NCBI RefSeq assembly: GCF_000196675.2
Contig: NC_015312.1
Location: 5,410,501 to 5,474,500, forward strand
Length of the DNA: 64,000 nt
Direction: 5' to 3'
DNA from: Pseudonocardia benzenivorans CB1190
Lineage (GTDB): Bacteria; Actinomycetota; Actinomycetes; Mycobacteriales; Pseudonocardiaceae
Below, piece by piece: positions 1 through 8,780 of this stretch. The translations under genes were made by a program, and so were the position numbers. The first letter of the stretch is position 1; each line of letters opens with the position of its first letter. Under the pieces are notes generated by a model that was not told where the DNA came from, searched no databases, and was given only the letters and a program-made list of their open reading frames with translations.

Positions 1-1
1 C

Positions 2-2182
2 GCCGCCGCGATGCCCGGCGTCCTCGGGGTGTGGACCGGCGCCGACCTGCCCGAGATCGCCAAGGGCATCCCGCCCAAGGTCGTGCACCCCCAGCTGCGC
101 GACGTCCCCCGGGTGCCGCTGCCCGCCGACTTCGTCAAGTTCGTCGGGGAACCCGTGGCGGTCGTCGTCGCCACCTCGCGCTACGTCGCCGAGGACGCCC
201 TCGACCTCGTCGAGGTCGAGTACGACGTGCTGCCGGCGGTCTCGTCGACGGGCGCGGCGCTCGCCGCCTCCGCGCCGCTCGTGCACGAAGGCGCAGAGAA
301 CAACATCGCGATCCACGTCGTCCAGACCGCGGGCGATCCCGCTGCCGCCATGGACGCGGCGCCGCACCGGCTGCGCGAGCGGTTCACCGTCGCCCGCGGC
401 GGCGGCCACTCCATGGAGACGCGCGGCGTCGCCGCCCGCTTCGACCCCACCACCGAGCAGCTCGTCGTCTGGGACACCACCCAGTCGCCGCACTACGTCC
501 GCAACACCCTCGCATACCTCTACGACATGCCCGAGGACGGCATCCGCGTCGTCGCCCCGCCCGACGTGGGCGGCGGCTTCGGGCCGAAGGCGCAGTTCTA
601 CGGCGAGGAGGCGGTCATCCCGTGGGTCGCGCGGCTGCTGCGCAACCCGGTCAAGTGGGTCGAGGACCGTCGCGAGAACTTCGTCGCGACCATGATGGAG
701 CGGACGCAGGTCCACGACGTCGAGATCGGGTTCGACGACGACGGCCACATCCTCGCGATCCGCAACGTCTTCGAGCACGACCAGGGCGCCTACTGCGCGG
801 GCCTGCAGGTCCCGATGATCACCCTGTCGACGCTGCCCGGCCAGTACCGCATCCCGAACATCCACACCGAGCTGATCGCCTGCTACACCAACATGGTCCC
901 CACCAGCTCCGTGCGCGGGGCGGGCCGGCCGCAGGCGGTCGTCGCGATGGAACGGATGGTCGACCGCGCGGCCGAGCACCTGGGCATGGACCCGGTGGAG
1001 TTCCGGCGTCGCAACCTGGTGCAGGCCGACGAGTTCCCCTACCGCGTGGGCCTGACGTTCCGCGACGGCAGCCCGCTCACCTACGACAGCGGCAACTTCC
1101 CGCTGCTGCTGGAGAAGACGCTCTCCGCCTTCCGCTACGAGGAGCAGCGCTCGCTCCAGGCCGCCGCCCGTGCCGAGGGACGACTCGTCGGCATCGGGAT
1201 CGCCGCCTACGTCGAGGGCTGCGGGCTCGGCCCCTACGAGGGCTCCCGCTACCGACTGCTCAACGACGGCACCGTCCTCGTGACGCTCGCCGCCGCGCCG
1301 CAGGGCCAGGGCTACGAGACGGTCTACGCCCAGATCGCCGCCGACGCGCTCGGCATGGACATGGACCTCATCCGCGTCACGACGGGTGACACCAGCCGGA
1401 TCCCGTTCGGGCAGGGCACCTTCGCCTCACGCAACACCGCCACCGCCGGGCCCGCGACGTTGCAGGCCGGGCAGGAGATGCGCGGCAAGCTGCTGCAGGT
1501 CGCCGAGGCCATGCTCAAGACGAGCGCCGCGTCGCTGACCATCCGCGGCAACCGCGTCGAGGTCACCGACGACCCCACCCGCAGCGTCAGCCTGCGCGAC
1601 ATCGCCGGGGCGGCCAACGTCGGCAAGCACGGCATCACCCTCGCCCCCGGAATCCTCCCGGGGCTGGAGACGACCGTCTACTTCGCACCCGAACGCGCCG
1701 CCTACGCCAGCGGCACCCACGCCGTCGCCGTCGAGATCGACCCGGAGACCGGCGCCATCGACGTCCTGCGCTACGTCATCGGGCACGACTGCGGCAACGT
1801 CATGAACCCGATGCTCGTCGACGGGCAGGTGCTCGGCGGGTTCGCCCACGGTGTCGGCAACGCCATGTACGAGGAGCCGTTCTACGACGAGACCGGCCAG
1901 CCGCAGAGCACGAGCTACCTCGACTACAGCCTGCCGTCGTCGATGGAGGTACCGCCCGTCGAGCTGGTGCACATCCACACCCCCAGCCCTCTCAACCCGT
2001 TGGGTGCCAAGGGTGCCGGCGAGGGCGGCACCATCCCGGTGCCGGCCGCGATCGCCAATGCCGTCGAGGACGCCCTGCGCCCCTTCGGCGCCCGCATCAC
2101 CTCGCTGCCGATCACCCCACCCAAGATCGTCGACGCGCTGAGCACCGACGACCTCGACGGGACCGGCCCGTGGCACGGCTGA
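2..2182 (+). CDS. Molybdenum hydroxylase large subunit (xanthine dehydrogenase / CoxL family), 5'-truncated
   Basis: Molybdopterin-binding large subunit of a xanthine dehydrogenase/aldehyde oxidase/CO dehydrogenase-type hydroxylase. The frame is open to the window edge (Ala-Ala-Ala before the first Met), and family members carry roughly 50-60 more N-terminal residues, so the gene starts upstream. Visible motifs are the molybdopterin-binding GGGFGPKAQ (about residue 192), SVRGAGRPQ (about 300), and near the C-terminus GAKGAGEGG, which holds the catalytic Glu of the family. The enzyme would hydroxylate an aromatic or aldehyde carbon together with FAD and 2Fe-2S subunits that are not in the window. 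The SVRGAGRPQ loop lacks the Cys-containing active-site loop of true CO dehydrogenase, so CO oxidation is unlikely. The 3' end overlaps the CoxG-like gene by 13 nt. Confidence 0.9.
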   Translation, partial: AAAMPGVLGVWTGADLPEIAKGIPPKVVHPQLRDVPRVPLPADFVKFVGEPVAVVVATSRYVAEDALDLVEVEYDVLPAVSSTGAALAASAPLVHEGAENNIAIHVVQTAGDPAAAMDAAPHRLRERFTVARGGGHSMETRGVAARFDPTTEQLVVWDTTQSPHYVRNTLAYLYDMPEDGIRVVAPPDVGGGFGPKAQFYGEEAVIPWVARLLRNPVKWVEDRRENFVATMMERTQVHDVEIGFDDDGHILAIRNVFEHDQGAYCAGLQVPMITLSTLPGQYRIPNIHTELIACYTNMVPTSSVRGAGRPQAVVAMERMVDRAAEHLGMDPVEFRRRNLVQADEFPYRVGLTFRDGSPLTYDSGNFPLLLEKTLSAFRYEEQRSLQAAARAEGRLVGIGIAAYVEGCGLGPYEGSRYRLLNDGTVLVTLAAAPQGQGYETVYAQIAADALGMDMDLIRVTTGDTSRIPFGQGTFASRNTATAGPATLQAGQEMRGKLLQVAEAMLKTSAASLTIRGNRVEVTDDPTRSVSLRDIAGAANVGKHGITLAPGILPGLETTVYFAPERAAYASGTHAVAVEIDPETGAIDVLRYVIGHDCGNVMNPMLVDGQVLGGFAHGVGNAMYEEPFYDETGQPQSTSYLDYSLPSSMEVPPVELVHIHTPSPLNPLGAKGAGEGGTIPVPAAIANAVEDALRPFGARITSLPITPPKIVDALSTDDLDGTGPWHG

Positions 2183-2739
2183 TCGACACCCTCGAGGTCG
2201 AGGCACCCGTCGACACCTGCTTCGCGCGGCTCACCGCGCCACCCGCCCCGCCCCGCCCGCTCGTGCTGGGGCTGGGCGGACAGCGAGTCGAGTACCGGGA
2301 CGCGACGCTGCGGGTCGTGAGCAGCGACCCCGCGCGCCGTCGTGTCGTCCTGCGTGCCGGGGACGGCGACGGCCGGGTGAGCGCGACGATCGCCGCGGCG
2401 CTTCGCCCGGGCACCGCGGGGACGACGATCGACGTCGTCACCGACCTCGTCGTCACCGGCGAGGGCGCGGACGTCGCCCGGGCGCTGCTGCCCTCCTTGG
2501 CGCGCCGGGTCCTCTCCGACCTGACGTCCTCCGCAGCGACCCCGCCCCCGCCCGCCGCAACCCCGTCCACCGCAACCCCGTCCACTGCAGCCCCGTCCGC
2601 CGCAGCCATCCCGGCTTTGCAGGCCCCCACCGCGCCCGCAGCCGCGCCGCGGACCCGACGCCGCCCGGCGCTCCTCGTCGCGGCCGCAGTCGCACTGGCA
2701 GCAGCGGCCGCCGCAGCGGTGGCAACCCGGCCGCGATGA
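2170..2739 (+). CDS. CoxG-like SRPBCC protein with C-terminal membrane anchor
   Basis: The 189-residue protein starts at a GTG inside the end of the hydroxylase gene, implying translational coupling. Residues 1 to about 125 look like a CoxG/SRPBCC (START-like) fold, opening with a MARLIDTLEVEAP segment of the usual type. A Pro/Thr/Ala-rich linker follows (about 125-160), then a basic patch and one hydrophobic helix (about 168-185) ending in Arg. CoxG proteins recruit molybdenum hydroxylases to the inner membrane face and help their maturation, and the tail anchor fits that role. Pairing with the large subunit supports the call; the exact partner is inferred. Confidence 0.75.
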   Translation: MARLIDTLEVEAPVDTCFARLTAPPAPPRPLVLGLGGQRVEYRDATLRVVSSDPARRRVVLRAGDGDGRVSATIAAALRPGTAGTTIDVVTDLVVTGEGADVARALLPSLARRVLSDLTSSAATPPPPAATPSTATPSTAAPSAAAIPALQAPTAPAAAPRTRRRPALLVAAAVALAAAAAAAVATRPR

Positions 2740-2755
2740 GCCGGCCGCGATGAGC

Positions 2756-2803
2756 CGATCCGGTGCGCACGGCGACGAATCCGTCGCCCTGCGCACCGGA
2801 TCG
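2756..2803. terminator. Hairpin terminator after the hydroxylase/coxG genes
   Basis: The arms 2756-2776 and 2783-2803 form a 21-bp stem with one C-C mismatch (2770/2789) and a 6-nt loop. It lies 17 nt after the coxG stop codon. There is no U-tract, as is usual in high-GC actinobacteria. Confidence 0.7.
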
Positions 2804-3186
2804 CCGTCTGCGGTGCCACGCCGGCGTCCGCTGTTCCTTGCCGACTCGGTCACGTAGTCACAGCTCCGCGACGTCCCGTCGTAGTGGGCACCGTGGCCGG
2901 TGTCGACGGCCGGAGTGCTCTCGATCGTCATGTCGACGGCCACGGCTCAGTCCCGTTCTCTCCCCGGTTCCTCCCGTTCGTCGTGGTCGCCGGCTGTCGG
3001 GCCGATGTCGGCCCCGGCCCCTTCGCCCGACGGTGACCAGCCGCTGTGACTGACGTTCCGCAGTCGTCCACCTGGTGTGACTTGAGTCGCGAGCACCGTT
3101 GACCGAAGTGGTGCCTGCCGGTCTCATCGCTCACGACGCAACCCGGCGCGGTGAGCATCGCCGGGCATGACGAGGAGGTCATTCGG
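2804..3186. other. Intergenic region before the epimerase operon
   Basis: This stretch of about 380 nt has no convincing gene. The local reading frames are Arg/Ser-rich and lack family features. It presumably carries the promoter of the 3187-7165 operon, but I could not pick a persuasive -35/-10 pair. Confidence 0.5.
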
Positions 3187-4188
3187 TTGCGAGTACTCGT
3201 GACGGGCGGGCTGGGCGTGAACGGCTCATGGGTCGTTCGCGCGCTCGTCGAGCAGGAGCACGAGGTCGTGGTCCTCGAGAATCGCGAGGACACGTCGTTG
3301 ATCCCCGACGTGGCCGACGAGATCCAGGTTGCCGTTGCCGACGTCGCCGATGTCGGCCAGGTCCACCCCGTCTTCGAGCAGCACCGGCCGGACGTGGTCG
3401 TCCACATGGCCGCGGTCATCCGCGCCGACCAGGACCCGGTCGCCGCGGTGCGGGTCAACATCGGGGGCACGGCGGCAGTCTGCGAGGCCGCCGCGGCGAC
3501 CGGAGTCGGCCGCATCGTGTACACGAGCTCCCGCGCGGTCTACGGGGCACTGTCCGGCAGGCACGGACATCCGGAATACGTGCCGGTCACCGAGGAACAT
3601 CCCCGTGACCCCGTGGCACTCTACGACGTCACGAAGGTGTCGTGCGAGGAGCTGGGCCGGTGGTACGCCCGCAACCGCGGCATCGAGTTCGTCTCGCTCC
3701 GGTTCGCGACGATCTTCGGTCCGGGCAAGCTGCAGCGCCACGGTGGCTTCTCCACCTACAGCTCCATGATCGAGCTACCCGCGGTGGGTGAGTCGGTCCA
3801 CCTCGCCCAGGGCGGTGACCAACGAGATGACGCGATCTACGTCGTCGACATCGCCGAGGCGGTGGTGGCTGCGGTCCTCGCCCCGGGGCCACTGCCGCAC
3901 GACGCCTACAACATCGGCACCGGTCGCACGACCTCGTTGCACGATCTCGCCGAGGCCGTCCGTGACGCCGTTCCAGGCGCTGTCATCGAGATCGGTCCGG
4001 GACTGGATCCGATGGGCATGGGCGTGAGCTACTACGGCGCGCTGGACAGCACACGTGCGCGCATCGAACTCGGCTGGACGCCACGGTTCACCATCGGTGC
4101 CGCCGTCGAGCACTACCTCAGCACCCTCGATCGGCTGGACCTGCTGCTCTCCCGATCTTCTTCCTCGATCAGCCAGGAGTCCCGATGA
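3187..4188 (+). CDS. NAD(P)-dependent epimerase/dehydratase (extended SDR)
   Basis: Extended short-chain dehydrogenase/reductase of 333 residues. I start it at TTG 3187 because AGGAGGT (3173-3179) lies 7 nt upstream and the protein then opens directly with the Rossmann strand and glycine motif GGLGVNG (residues 7-13). A longer reading from GTG 3151 would add 12 unneeded residues and bury the ribosome site. A TSS motif (about 115) and YDVTK (about 147-151, catalytic Tyr/Lys) complete the active site. It probably oxidises, reduces or epimerises a hydroxylated intermediate using bound NAD(P). It heads a run of catabolic genes through 7165. The substrate cannot be read from sequence. Confidence 0.85.
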   Translation: MRVLVTGGLGVNGSWVVRALVEQEHEVVVLENREDTSLIPDVADEIQVAVADVADVGQVHPVFEQHRPDVVVHMAAVIRADQDPVAAVRVNIGGTAAVCEAAAATGVGRIVYTSSRAVYGALSGRHGHPEYVPVTEEHPRDPVALYDVTKVSCEELGRWYARNRGIEFVSLRFATIFGPGKLQRHGGFSTYSSMIELPAVGESVHLAQGGDQRDDAIYVVDIAEAVVAAVLAPGPLPHDAYNIGTGRTTSLHDLAEAVRDAVPGAVIEIGPGLDPMGMGVSYYGALDSTRARIELGWTPRFTIGAAVEHYLSTLDRLDLLLSRSSSSISQESR

Positions 4189-4291
4189 GCTTCGTCGTCG
4201 GCCGACGCCGCCGCCGTGGAGCACCGCAGCTTCTGGGGATACGCCCTCCTCCACATACCGGCGACCACACCCGTTACATGGAAGGAACCCG

Positions 4292-5092
4292 ATGCTGAGC
4301 CTCGTCGACTCCGGGAGCGGAACCGTCGTCGGGACCGTCCGGGGCGAGAATGTCCTCCTCGACGTGTACCGCACAGGGTCCGGACCCACCCTCTTGCTCC
4401 TGCACGGTGCCGAGGGCCGCGAAGCCGACGAGGCCTTCACGGACGCGCTCGCCGAGCGGTTCACGGTCGTCGCCCCCAGCCATCCCGGGTTCGGGCTGTC
4501 CCCACGCCCCGACTGGTGCGATTCGGTCGACGACCTCGCCTACCTGTATCTCGAATGGCTGGAACAGCAGGACCTGCACGACGTCGTCGTCGTCGGACTC
4601 CAGTTCGGCGGCTGGGTCGCCGCGGAGATGGCCGTACGCGAGTGCTCCCGGATCGGGAGGCTCGTCCTCGTCGACCCGGTCGGGATCAAGGTCGGAGGCC
4701 GCGAAGACCGCGACATCACCGACGTGTTCGCCATCTCTCGTGCCGAGCTCGACTCCCGCAACTACGCCGATCCGGCGGCGGGCCCGGGCGACCTGGCACT
4801 GGCCCCGCACGAGGACGTCCTGCACATCGCCCGGAACGAGGAGGCGCTGGCGCTCTACGGGTGGGAGCCATACCTGCACAACCCCCGCCTACGGCGCTGG
4901 CTCGGCCGCGTGCATGTCCCGGCCCTCGTGATCTGGGGTGCCCAGGACGGCATCGTGAGCCCGGAGTACGGGCGCGCCTACGCGGACTCGATCCCCGGCG
5001 CCCGCTTCGAGCTCGTCGAGGGCGCCGGCCACCGCGCTCAGATCGAGCAGCCCGACACCCTCGCCGAGCTCGTCGTCGAGCACGCAGCCTGA
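4292..5092 (+). CDS. Alpha/beta hydrolase with Gln in place of the nucleophile Ser
   Basis: Alpha/beta-hydrolase fold protein of 266 residues; ATG 4292 follows a GGAAGGAA ribosome site. The oxyanion-hole motif LLLHGAEG (about 35-42), the acid-bearing IWGAQD strand and the GAGHRAQIEQP histidine loop are all normal. The nucleophile elbow reads VGLQFGGW: residue 104 is Gln (CAG 4601-4603) where Ser, Cys or Asp is expected. The protein is therefore either catalytically unusual, as in cofactor-free alpha/beta-fold enzymes that do not need a nucleophile, or a non-hydrolytic partner of the downstream monooxygenase. It lies 103 nt after the epimerase gene and 30 nt before the flavin monooxygenase gene. 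Confidence 0.8.
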   Translation: MLSLVDSGSGTVVGTVRGENVLLDVYRTGSGPTLLLLHGAEGREADEAFTDALAERFTVVAPSHPGFGLSPRPDWCDSVDDLAYLYLEWLEQQDLHDVVVVGLQFGGWVAAEMAVRECSRIGRLVLVDPVGIKVGGREDRDITDVFAISRAELDSRNYADPAAGPGDLALAPHEDVLHIARNEEALALYGWEPYLHNPRLRRWLGRVHVPALVIWGAQDGIVSPEYGRAYADSIPGARFELVEGAGHRAQIEQPDTLAELVVEHAA

Positions 5093-5122
5093 CGGGCTCA
5101 GGCGCACCCCGAGGAGAACCTG

Positions 5123-6277
5123 ATGCAGTACTGGCACTTCAGCGAGACCGCCTACCCGTACCTGCCTCCGGAGGAGACGATCAACTCCGTCCGGGTCACC
5201 CTGCCGAACGGCGTGATCGACCCGGCTCGGGCGGCGGACCTCTGGGACCGATACCTGGCCGAGTGGCAGGTCGCCGACGAGTGCGGTCTCAACGTGATGA
5301 TCAACGAGCACCATGCGACGGCCACGTGCATGGACCCGGCGGCACCGGTCATCGCGGGGATCCTCGGTCGGATCACGAAGGATGCGCGAATCCTCATCCT
5401 CGGCAACCCGGTGGCGAACCGGAAGGACCCGGTCCGGGTCGCCGAGGAGATGGCACTGGTCGACCTGCTCAGCCACGGGCGGCTCGAGGTGGGCTTCGTA
5501 AGGGGCGTCCCGTACGAGGTGTCCGCGGTGAACAGCAAGCCGGTCATGATGAGCGAGCGCATGTGGGAGGCGATCGAGCTGATCCAGAAGGCCTGGACGA
5601 CGCACGACGGCCCCTTCAGCTGGGAGGGCAGGTTCTTCCAGCAGCGTCACGTCAACATCTGGCCCCGGCCCTTGCAGCAGCCCGCCCCGCCGGTCTGGGT
5701 TACCGCGATGACCCCCGGCAGTGCCGCCCGGATCGCGGACGACAACTACGTCATCGCCTCTTTCCTCACCGGCTACGAGGGCACCCGGAAAGTATTCGAG
5801 GCCTACCGGGACCGGGTGGCCGAGACCGGTCGCCCCACCCCCGCCGACGACCGCTTCGCCTACGCCGCCCTCACGTACACCGGTGATACCGACGAGGAAG
5901 GCCTTGAAGGCGCCCGGAAGCTGATGTGGTACGTCAAGGCCAACAAAGTGCCCTTCGAGTTCGTGCAGCCGCCGGGCTACACCCCGTACTTCGCCCGTGC
6001 CGCCGGACTTCGTGGTGAGCGGTCTGCCTACGACTTCAAGTCCCTGACCCTCGAGGACCTCATCGAGGAGGGCATCGTCTTCGCGGGGAGCCCGTCGACG
6101 GTGCGCGGTCAGATCGAGAAGTTCTACGAGAAGGTCGGTGGCTTCGGGCACCTCTTGCTGATGGGCCAGGCCGGCTTCCTGGAGCACGACGAGACGGTCA
6201 GGGGCATCCGCACGTTCGCCGAGCACGTCAGGCCCAGGCTCGACGACCTCTTCACCGCCCATCCCGTGGCCGTCTGA
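5123..6277 (+). CDS. LLM-class flavin-dependent monooxygenase
   Basis: Luciferase-like (bacterial luciferase/alkanal monooxygenase) TIM-barrel protein of 384 residues, starting at ATG 5123 after GAGGAGAA. Family features include the early INEHH segment (about 67-71) and the LILGNPVANRKDPVRVAEE and LSHGRLEVGFVRG strands. The family uses reduced FMN from a separate reductase and O2 to oxygenate, cleave or desulfonate organic substrates. Its place between two alpha/beta hydrolases suggests ring or side-chain oxygenation followed by hydrolysis of the product. No flavin reductase lies in the cluster. The substrate is unknown. Confidence 0.87.
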   Translation: MQYWHFSETAYPYLPPEETINSVRVTLPNGVIDPARAADLWDRYLAEWQVADECGLNVMINEHHATATCMDPAAPVIAGILGRITKDARILILGNPVANRKDPVRVAEEMALVDLLSHGRLEVGFVRGVPYEVSAVNSKPVMMSERMWEAIELIQKAWTTHDGPFSWEGRFFQQRHVNIWPRPLQQPAPPVWVTAMTPGSAARIADDNYVIASFLTGYEGTRKVFEAYRDRVAETGRPTPADDRFAYAALTYTGDTDEEGLEGARKLMWYVKANKVPFEFVQPPGYTPYFARAAGLRGERSAYDFKSLTLEDLIEEGIVFAGSPSTVRGQIEKFYEKVGGFGHLLLMGQAGFLEHDETVRGIRTFAEHVRPRLDDLFTAHPVAV

Positions 6278-6310
6278 GCGGGCGACGTGCGCTCCGGGGA
6301 AAGGCCGACG

Positions 6311-7165
6311 ATGACCGCATCCGGCAGCCGCTTCCTCGTCGTGGACGGCATCCGCACCCACGTCCTGGAGGAAGGCTTCGGGCCGCCGGTCATCCTCCTC
6401 CACTCGGGAGAGTACGGCGCCTGCGCGGAGAGCTCATGGTCCTCCCTGATGCCGGCGCTGGCCGAAGCGGGCTACCACGCCGTCGCCCCGGACTGGCTCG
6501 GATTCGGGCGTACCGACAAGATGGTCGACTTCGCGGACCCGACAGGGCGGCGGATGCGCCACATGGCTGCCACGATCGAGGCGCTGGACCTCGGACCTGC
6601 TGCCGTCGTCGGCAACTCCATGGGCGGCACGTACCTGGCCGAGGATCTCGCGCGCGACGAGCCCGGGTTCCGGGCCGCCGCGGCGGTCCTCGTCAGCGGT
6701 GGCGGCTTCGTGCCCGACAACGAGGCCCGCCGCGCGATCCTCGACTACGACCTGACCGTGGACGGGATGGCGCGCATCCTGCGCACCCTGATGTTCTCGC
6801 CGGCCCTGGCCGAGGACCCCGAGTACGTGCGCTGGCGCCACCGGCTCAGTCTCGAGCCCGGTGCCTGGCAGTGCGCGGCATCGGCCCGCCTACGTCCCCC
6901 GGGCAGCGAGGGCGGCGGTGAGTTCGGGAAGGTCGACACCACCCCGTACGAGAACATCACCGTGCCGACGTTGCTGGTCGCGGGGGCCGACGACCCACTC
7001 CGGCTGCCCGGATACGCCGACGAGGTCGCGGCCCGAATACCTGACGTCGAGTTGGTGGTCTATCCGGACTGCGGGCACCTCCCGCACATCGAACATCCCG
7101 AGCGGTTCCGCGACGACCTGCTGTCGTTCCTCGACCGCCGTTTCCGGGAGGAGGTGTCGTCATGA
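6311..7165 (+). CDS. Alpha/beta hydrolase, meta-cleavage-product hydrolase-like
   Basis: The 284-residue protein starts at ATG 6311, chosen because GGGGAAAGG ends 6 nt upstream; an in-frame GTG at 6287 would precede that site. It has a complete triad: Ser103 in GNSMGG, Asp in the GADDPL turn, and His in CGHLPHIEHP. The HSGEYGA oxyanion segment followed by a long ESSWSS stretch resembles MhpC/BphD-type C-C bond hydrolases that cut ring-fission products. It probably acts after the flavin monooxygenase. Its stop codon overlaps the ATG of a short frame at 7162. Confidence 0.82.
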   Translation: MTASGSRFLVVDGIRTHVLEEGFGPPVILLHSGEYGACAESSWSSLMPALAEAGYHAVAPDWLGFGRTDKMVDFADPTGRRMRHMAATIEALDLGPAAVVGNSMGGTYLAEDLARDEPGFRAAAAVLVSGGGFVPDNEARRAILDYDLTVDGMARILRTLMFSPALAEDPEYVRWRHRLSLEPGAWQCAASARLRPPGSEGGGEFGKVDTTPYENITVPTLLVAGADDPLRLPGYADEVAARIPDVELVVYPDCGHLPHIEHPERFRDDLLSFLDRRFREEVSS

Positions 7166-7296
7166 CGGCAGTGACCGGCGTTCACCTACCGTGCCGCATC
7201 CGGTCGGCGGGCGACGGGCGTCGCCGTGGCGACCGGAGCGGTCACCGGTCGACGGCCGTCGACGACGACCCACAGGTGTCGGCGCCTGGCCGATAG
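7162..7296 (+). CDS. Short ORF with strong ribosome site, probably a truncated operon gene
   Basis: ATG 7162 overlaps the preceding stop codon (ATGA) and sits 7 nt after GGAGGAGG, a better ribosome site than most genes here have. The frame closes after 44 codons. It begins MTAVTGVHLPC and becomes Arg/Gly/Asp-rich with no recognisable domain. It may be the surviving 5' end of a further operon gene lost by deletion, or a non-functional leftover. I assign no function. Confidence 0.3.
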   Translation: MTAVTGVHLPCRIRSAGDGRRRGDRSGHRSTAVDDDPQVSAPGR

Positions 7297-7333
7297 CCTG
7301 GCAGGAGGTCTGCATGGAAGGAGACGGCCGGCC

Positions 7334-8056
7334 ATGGCATCGGTGCGCAGCGGGCTGCATGCGGGCACGTTGACGGCGTGGGAAAGCAGCTACTTCGCGC
7401 AGCTCTCCCCCGAGATCCGCAATGCGATGCTCCGCGATGCCTTTGTCGTGACGGTGCCCGCGGGACACGCCATCTACGAGGCATTCGGGCCGCCCAGACT
7501 GGCGCTCCTCCACCACGGCCAAGCACGGGTCAAGGTCGTGTCGAAGGAGGGCCGCGTCGCGACAGTGCGGTACGCAGGCCCTGGTCAGGTCATCGGCCTC
7601 CCATCGGCGATCGCACAGAGCTCCCCGGTCGGGGCCGACTCGATCACCGACTGCGAGCTGTCGATGCTCAACGTCAACACGCTCCGCCGCCTCGCCGGGA
7701 GCGACGCGACGCTGTCCTGGCTCCTCGCTCAGCAGGCGTGCCAAATCGTGTTCGAGACGGTGGAGTTCCTCGGGGACAACCTGTTCGGAACGGTTCAGCA
7801 ACGGCTCAGCAGACACCTGCTCGACCTGGCCTCGAACTCCCCCGAGGGCTTGATCGTCGAGGTCGAGCAGCAGGAGCTCGCCGACGCGATCGGCTCGGTG
7901 CGCGAGGTGGTGGCACGTGCGCTTCGGAAGCTCCGCGGAGCGGGCGTCGTCGAACGCCACGCGAAAGGGATCCGGATCGCGGACCCGAGTGGGCTGCACC
8001 GCCTGGCGGCCGGCCAGGAAGCACGCAAGGACTCCCCGGGAGGCGCCTCGCCCTGA
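7334..8056 (+). CDS. Crp/Fnr-family transcriptional regulator
   Basis: The 240-residue protein starts at ATG 7334 after GGAAGGAGA. Residues about 20-140 form the effector-sensing beta-barrel, with the turn AGPGQVIGLPSA where cyclic-nucleotide-binding proteins carry the phosphate cassette; the canonical Glu/Arg pair is not obvious, so cAMP binding is doubtful. Residues about 145-225 form the dimer helix and winged HTH (QQELADAIGSVREVVARALRKL). It is the likely regulator of the upstream oxidation cluster and/or the convergent gentisate operon. Position is the only evidence for either target. Confidence 0.85.
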   Translation: MASVRSGLHAGTLTAWESSYFAQLSPEIRNAMLRDAFVVTVPAGHAIYEAFGPPRLALLHHGQARVKVVSKEGRVATVRYAGPGQVIGLPSAIAQSSPVGADSITDCELSMLNVNTLRRLAGSDATLSWLLAQQACQIVFETVEFLGDNLFGTVQQRLSRHLLDLASNSPEGLIVEVEQQELADAIGSVREVVARALRKLRGAGVVERHAKGIRIADPSGLHRLAAGQEARKDSPGGASP

Positions 8057-8078
8057 GCGAGCTCGACAGCGGTAACGG

Positions 8079-8780
8079 TCAGAGCCAGCGGGGCAAGGCC
8101 GGGGCTCCGGCGAGCGCAGTGCGACCGGTGAGCCATCCTGCGATGTCGGCGGCGGGGGCCACGATCTCCGCCTCGACCGCTTCCCCGGCCAGCCGCCACT
8201 GCCGGGTGCGGTCGGTGGGACGCAGGCTGCACGCCGGGCACCCCTCCTTGGCCGAGAGCACCGCCGTCACGTCGTCGAGCAGGAGGTCGAGGAGTTCGGC
8301 GGGCAGATCGGCTGTGGTGACGCCGGTGCCGAGATCGACGGCGTGCAGCCACACCTCGCGGCTACGCATCCACGGCACCTCGGCGGCGGGGATCGCTCGG
8401 CCCTGGGCACTGCGGACCTCCGACCGCCAGGCCTCCGGGGTGAGGTGAGTGAGAGCGTCATCCAGCGCCGCAGCGGTCGCCCGCAGTTCGCGCCGCAGCC
8501 GGTCCGGGGGATACCCCGCCGCCTCCTCGATCTCCGCAGCGCGCTGCGCGCGGTTGGCGTACATCGGGTTCTCGACACCGGTCCGTGCCCAGGTCGCCAG
8601 CCGAACGAGCGCCTCGGCGTTGCGTGCGAGATGTCCCACGACATGCGCCCGCGTCCAGCCGGGCAGGCAGCTCGGGCGGACGAAGGAGCCGTCGTCGAGC
8701 GCGTCCACCGTGGTCGACAACAGGTCGGTGCCCTGCCGCAGCCAGAGCAGCGTGGTCGCCGTGTCGTGGCGGTCCGTCAT
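8079..8780 (-). CDS. Maleylpyruvate isomerase family, mycothiol-dependent (DinB-like)
   Basis: The 233-residue protein has the DinB/MDMPI four-helix fold: an N-terminal HVVGHLARNAEAL helix and a second metal-ligand segment, REVWLHAVDLG, the two places where family members hold zinc ligands. Family members isomerise maleylpyruvate, the ring-opening product of gentisate, to fumarylpyruvate with mycothiol as cofactor. It is the last gene of the operon, and its start overlaps the stop of the AMP ligase (ATGA, 8777-8780). The family also includes other mycothiol transferases; gentisate dioxygenase and fumarylpyruvate hydrolase in the same operon make the isomerase role likely. Confidence 0.82.
   Translation of the reverse strand: MTDRHDTATTLLWLRQGTDLLSTTVDALDDGSFVRPSCLPGWTRAHVVGHLARNAEALVRLATWARTGVENPMYANRAQRAAEIEEAAGYPPDRLRRELRATAAALDDALTHLTPEAWRSEVRSAQGRAIPAAEVPWMRSREVWLHAVDLGTGVTTADLPAELLDLLLDDVTAVLSAKEGCPACSLRPTDRTRQWRLAGEAVEAEIVAPAADIAGWLTGRTALAGAPALPRWL

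Noticed and set aside
2-2182. True CO dehydrogenase large subunit
   Set aside because: The active-site loop lacks the Cys motif of form I CoxL; a generic Mo hydroxylase is the safer call.
1924-2943. 339-codon minus-strand frame beginning MAVDMTIESTP
   Set aside because: The first 40 codons have good G/C third positions, but the frame runs through the hairpin and antisense to coxG with Arg/Gly/Cys-rich sequence and no family features.
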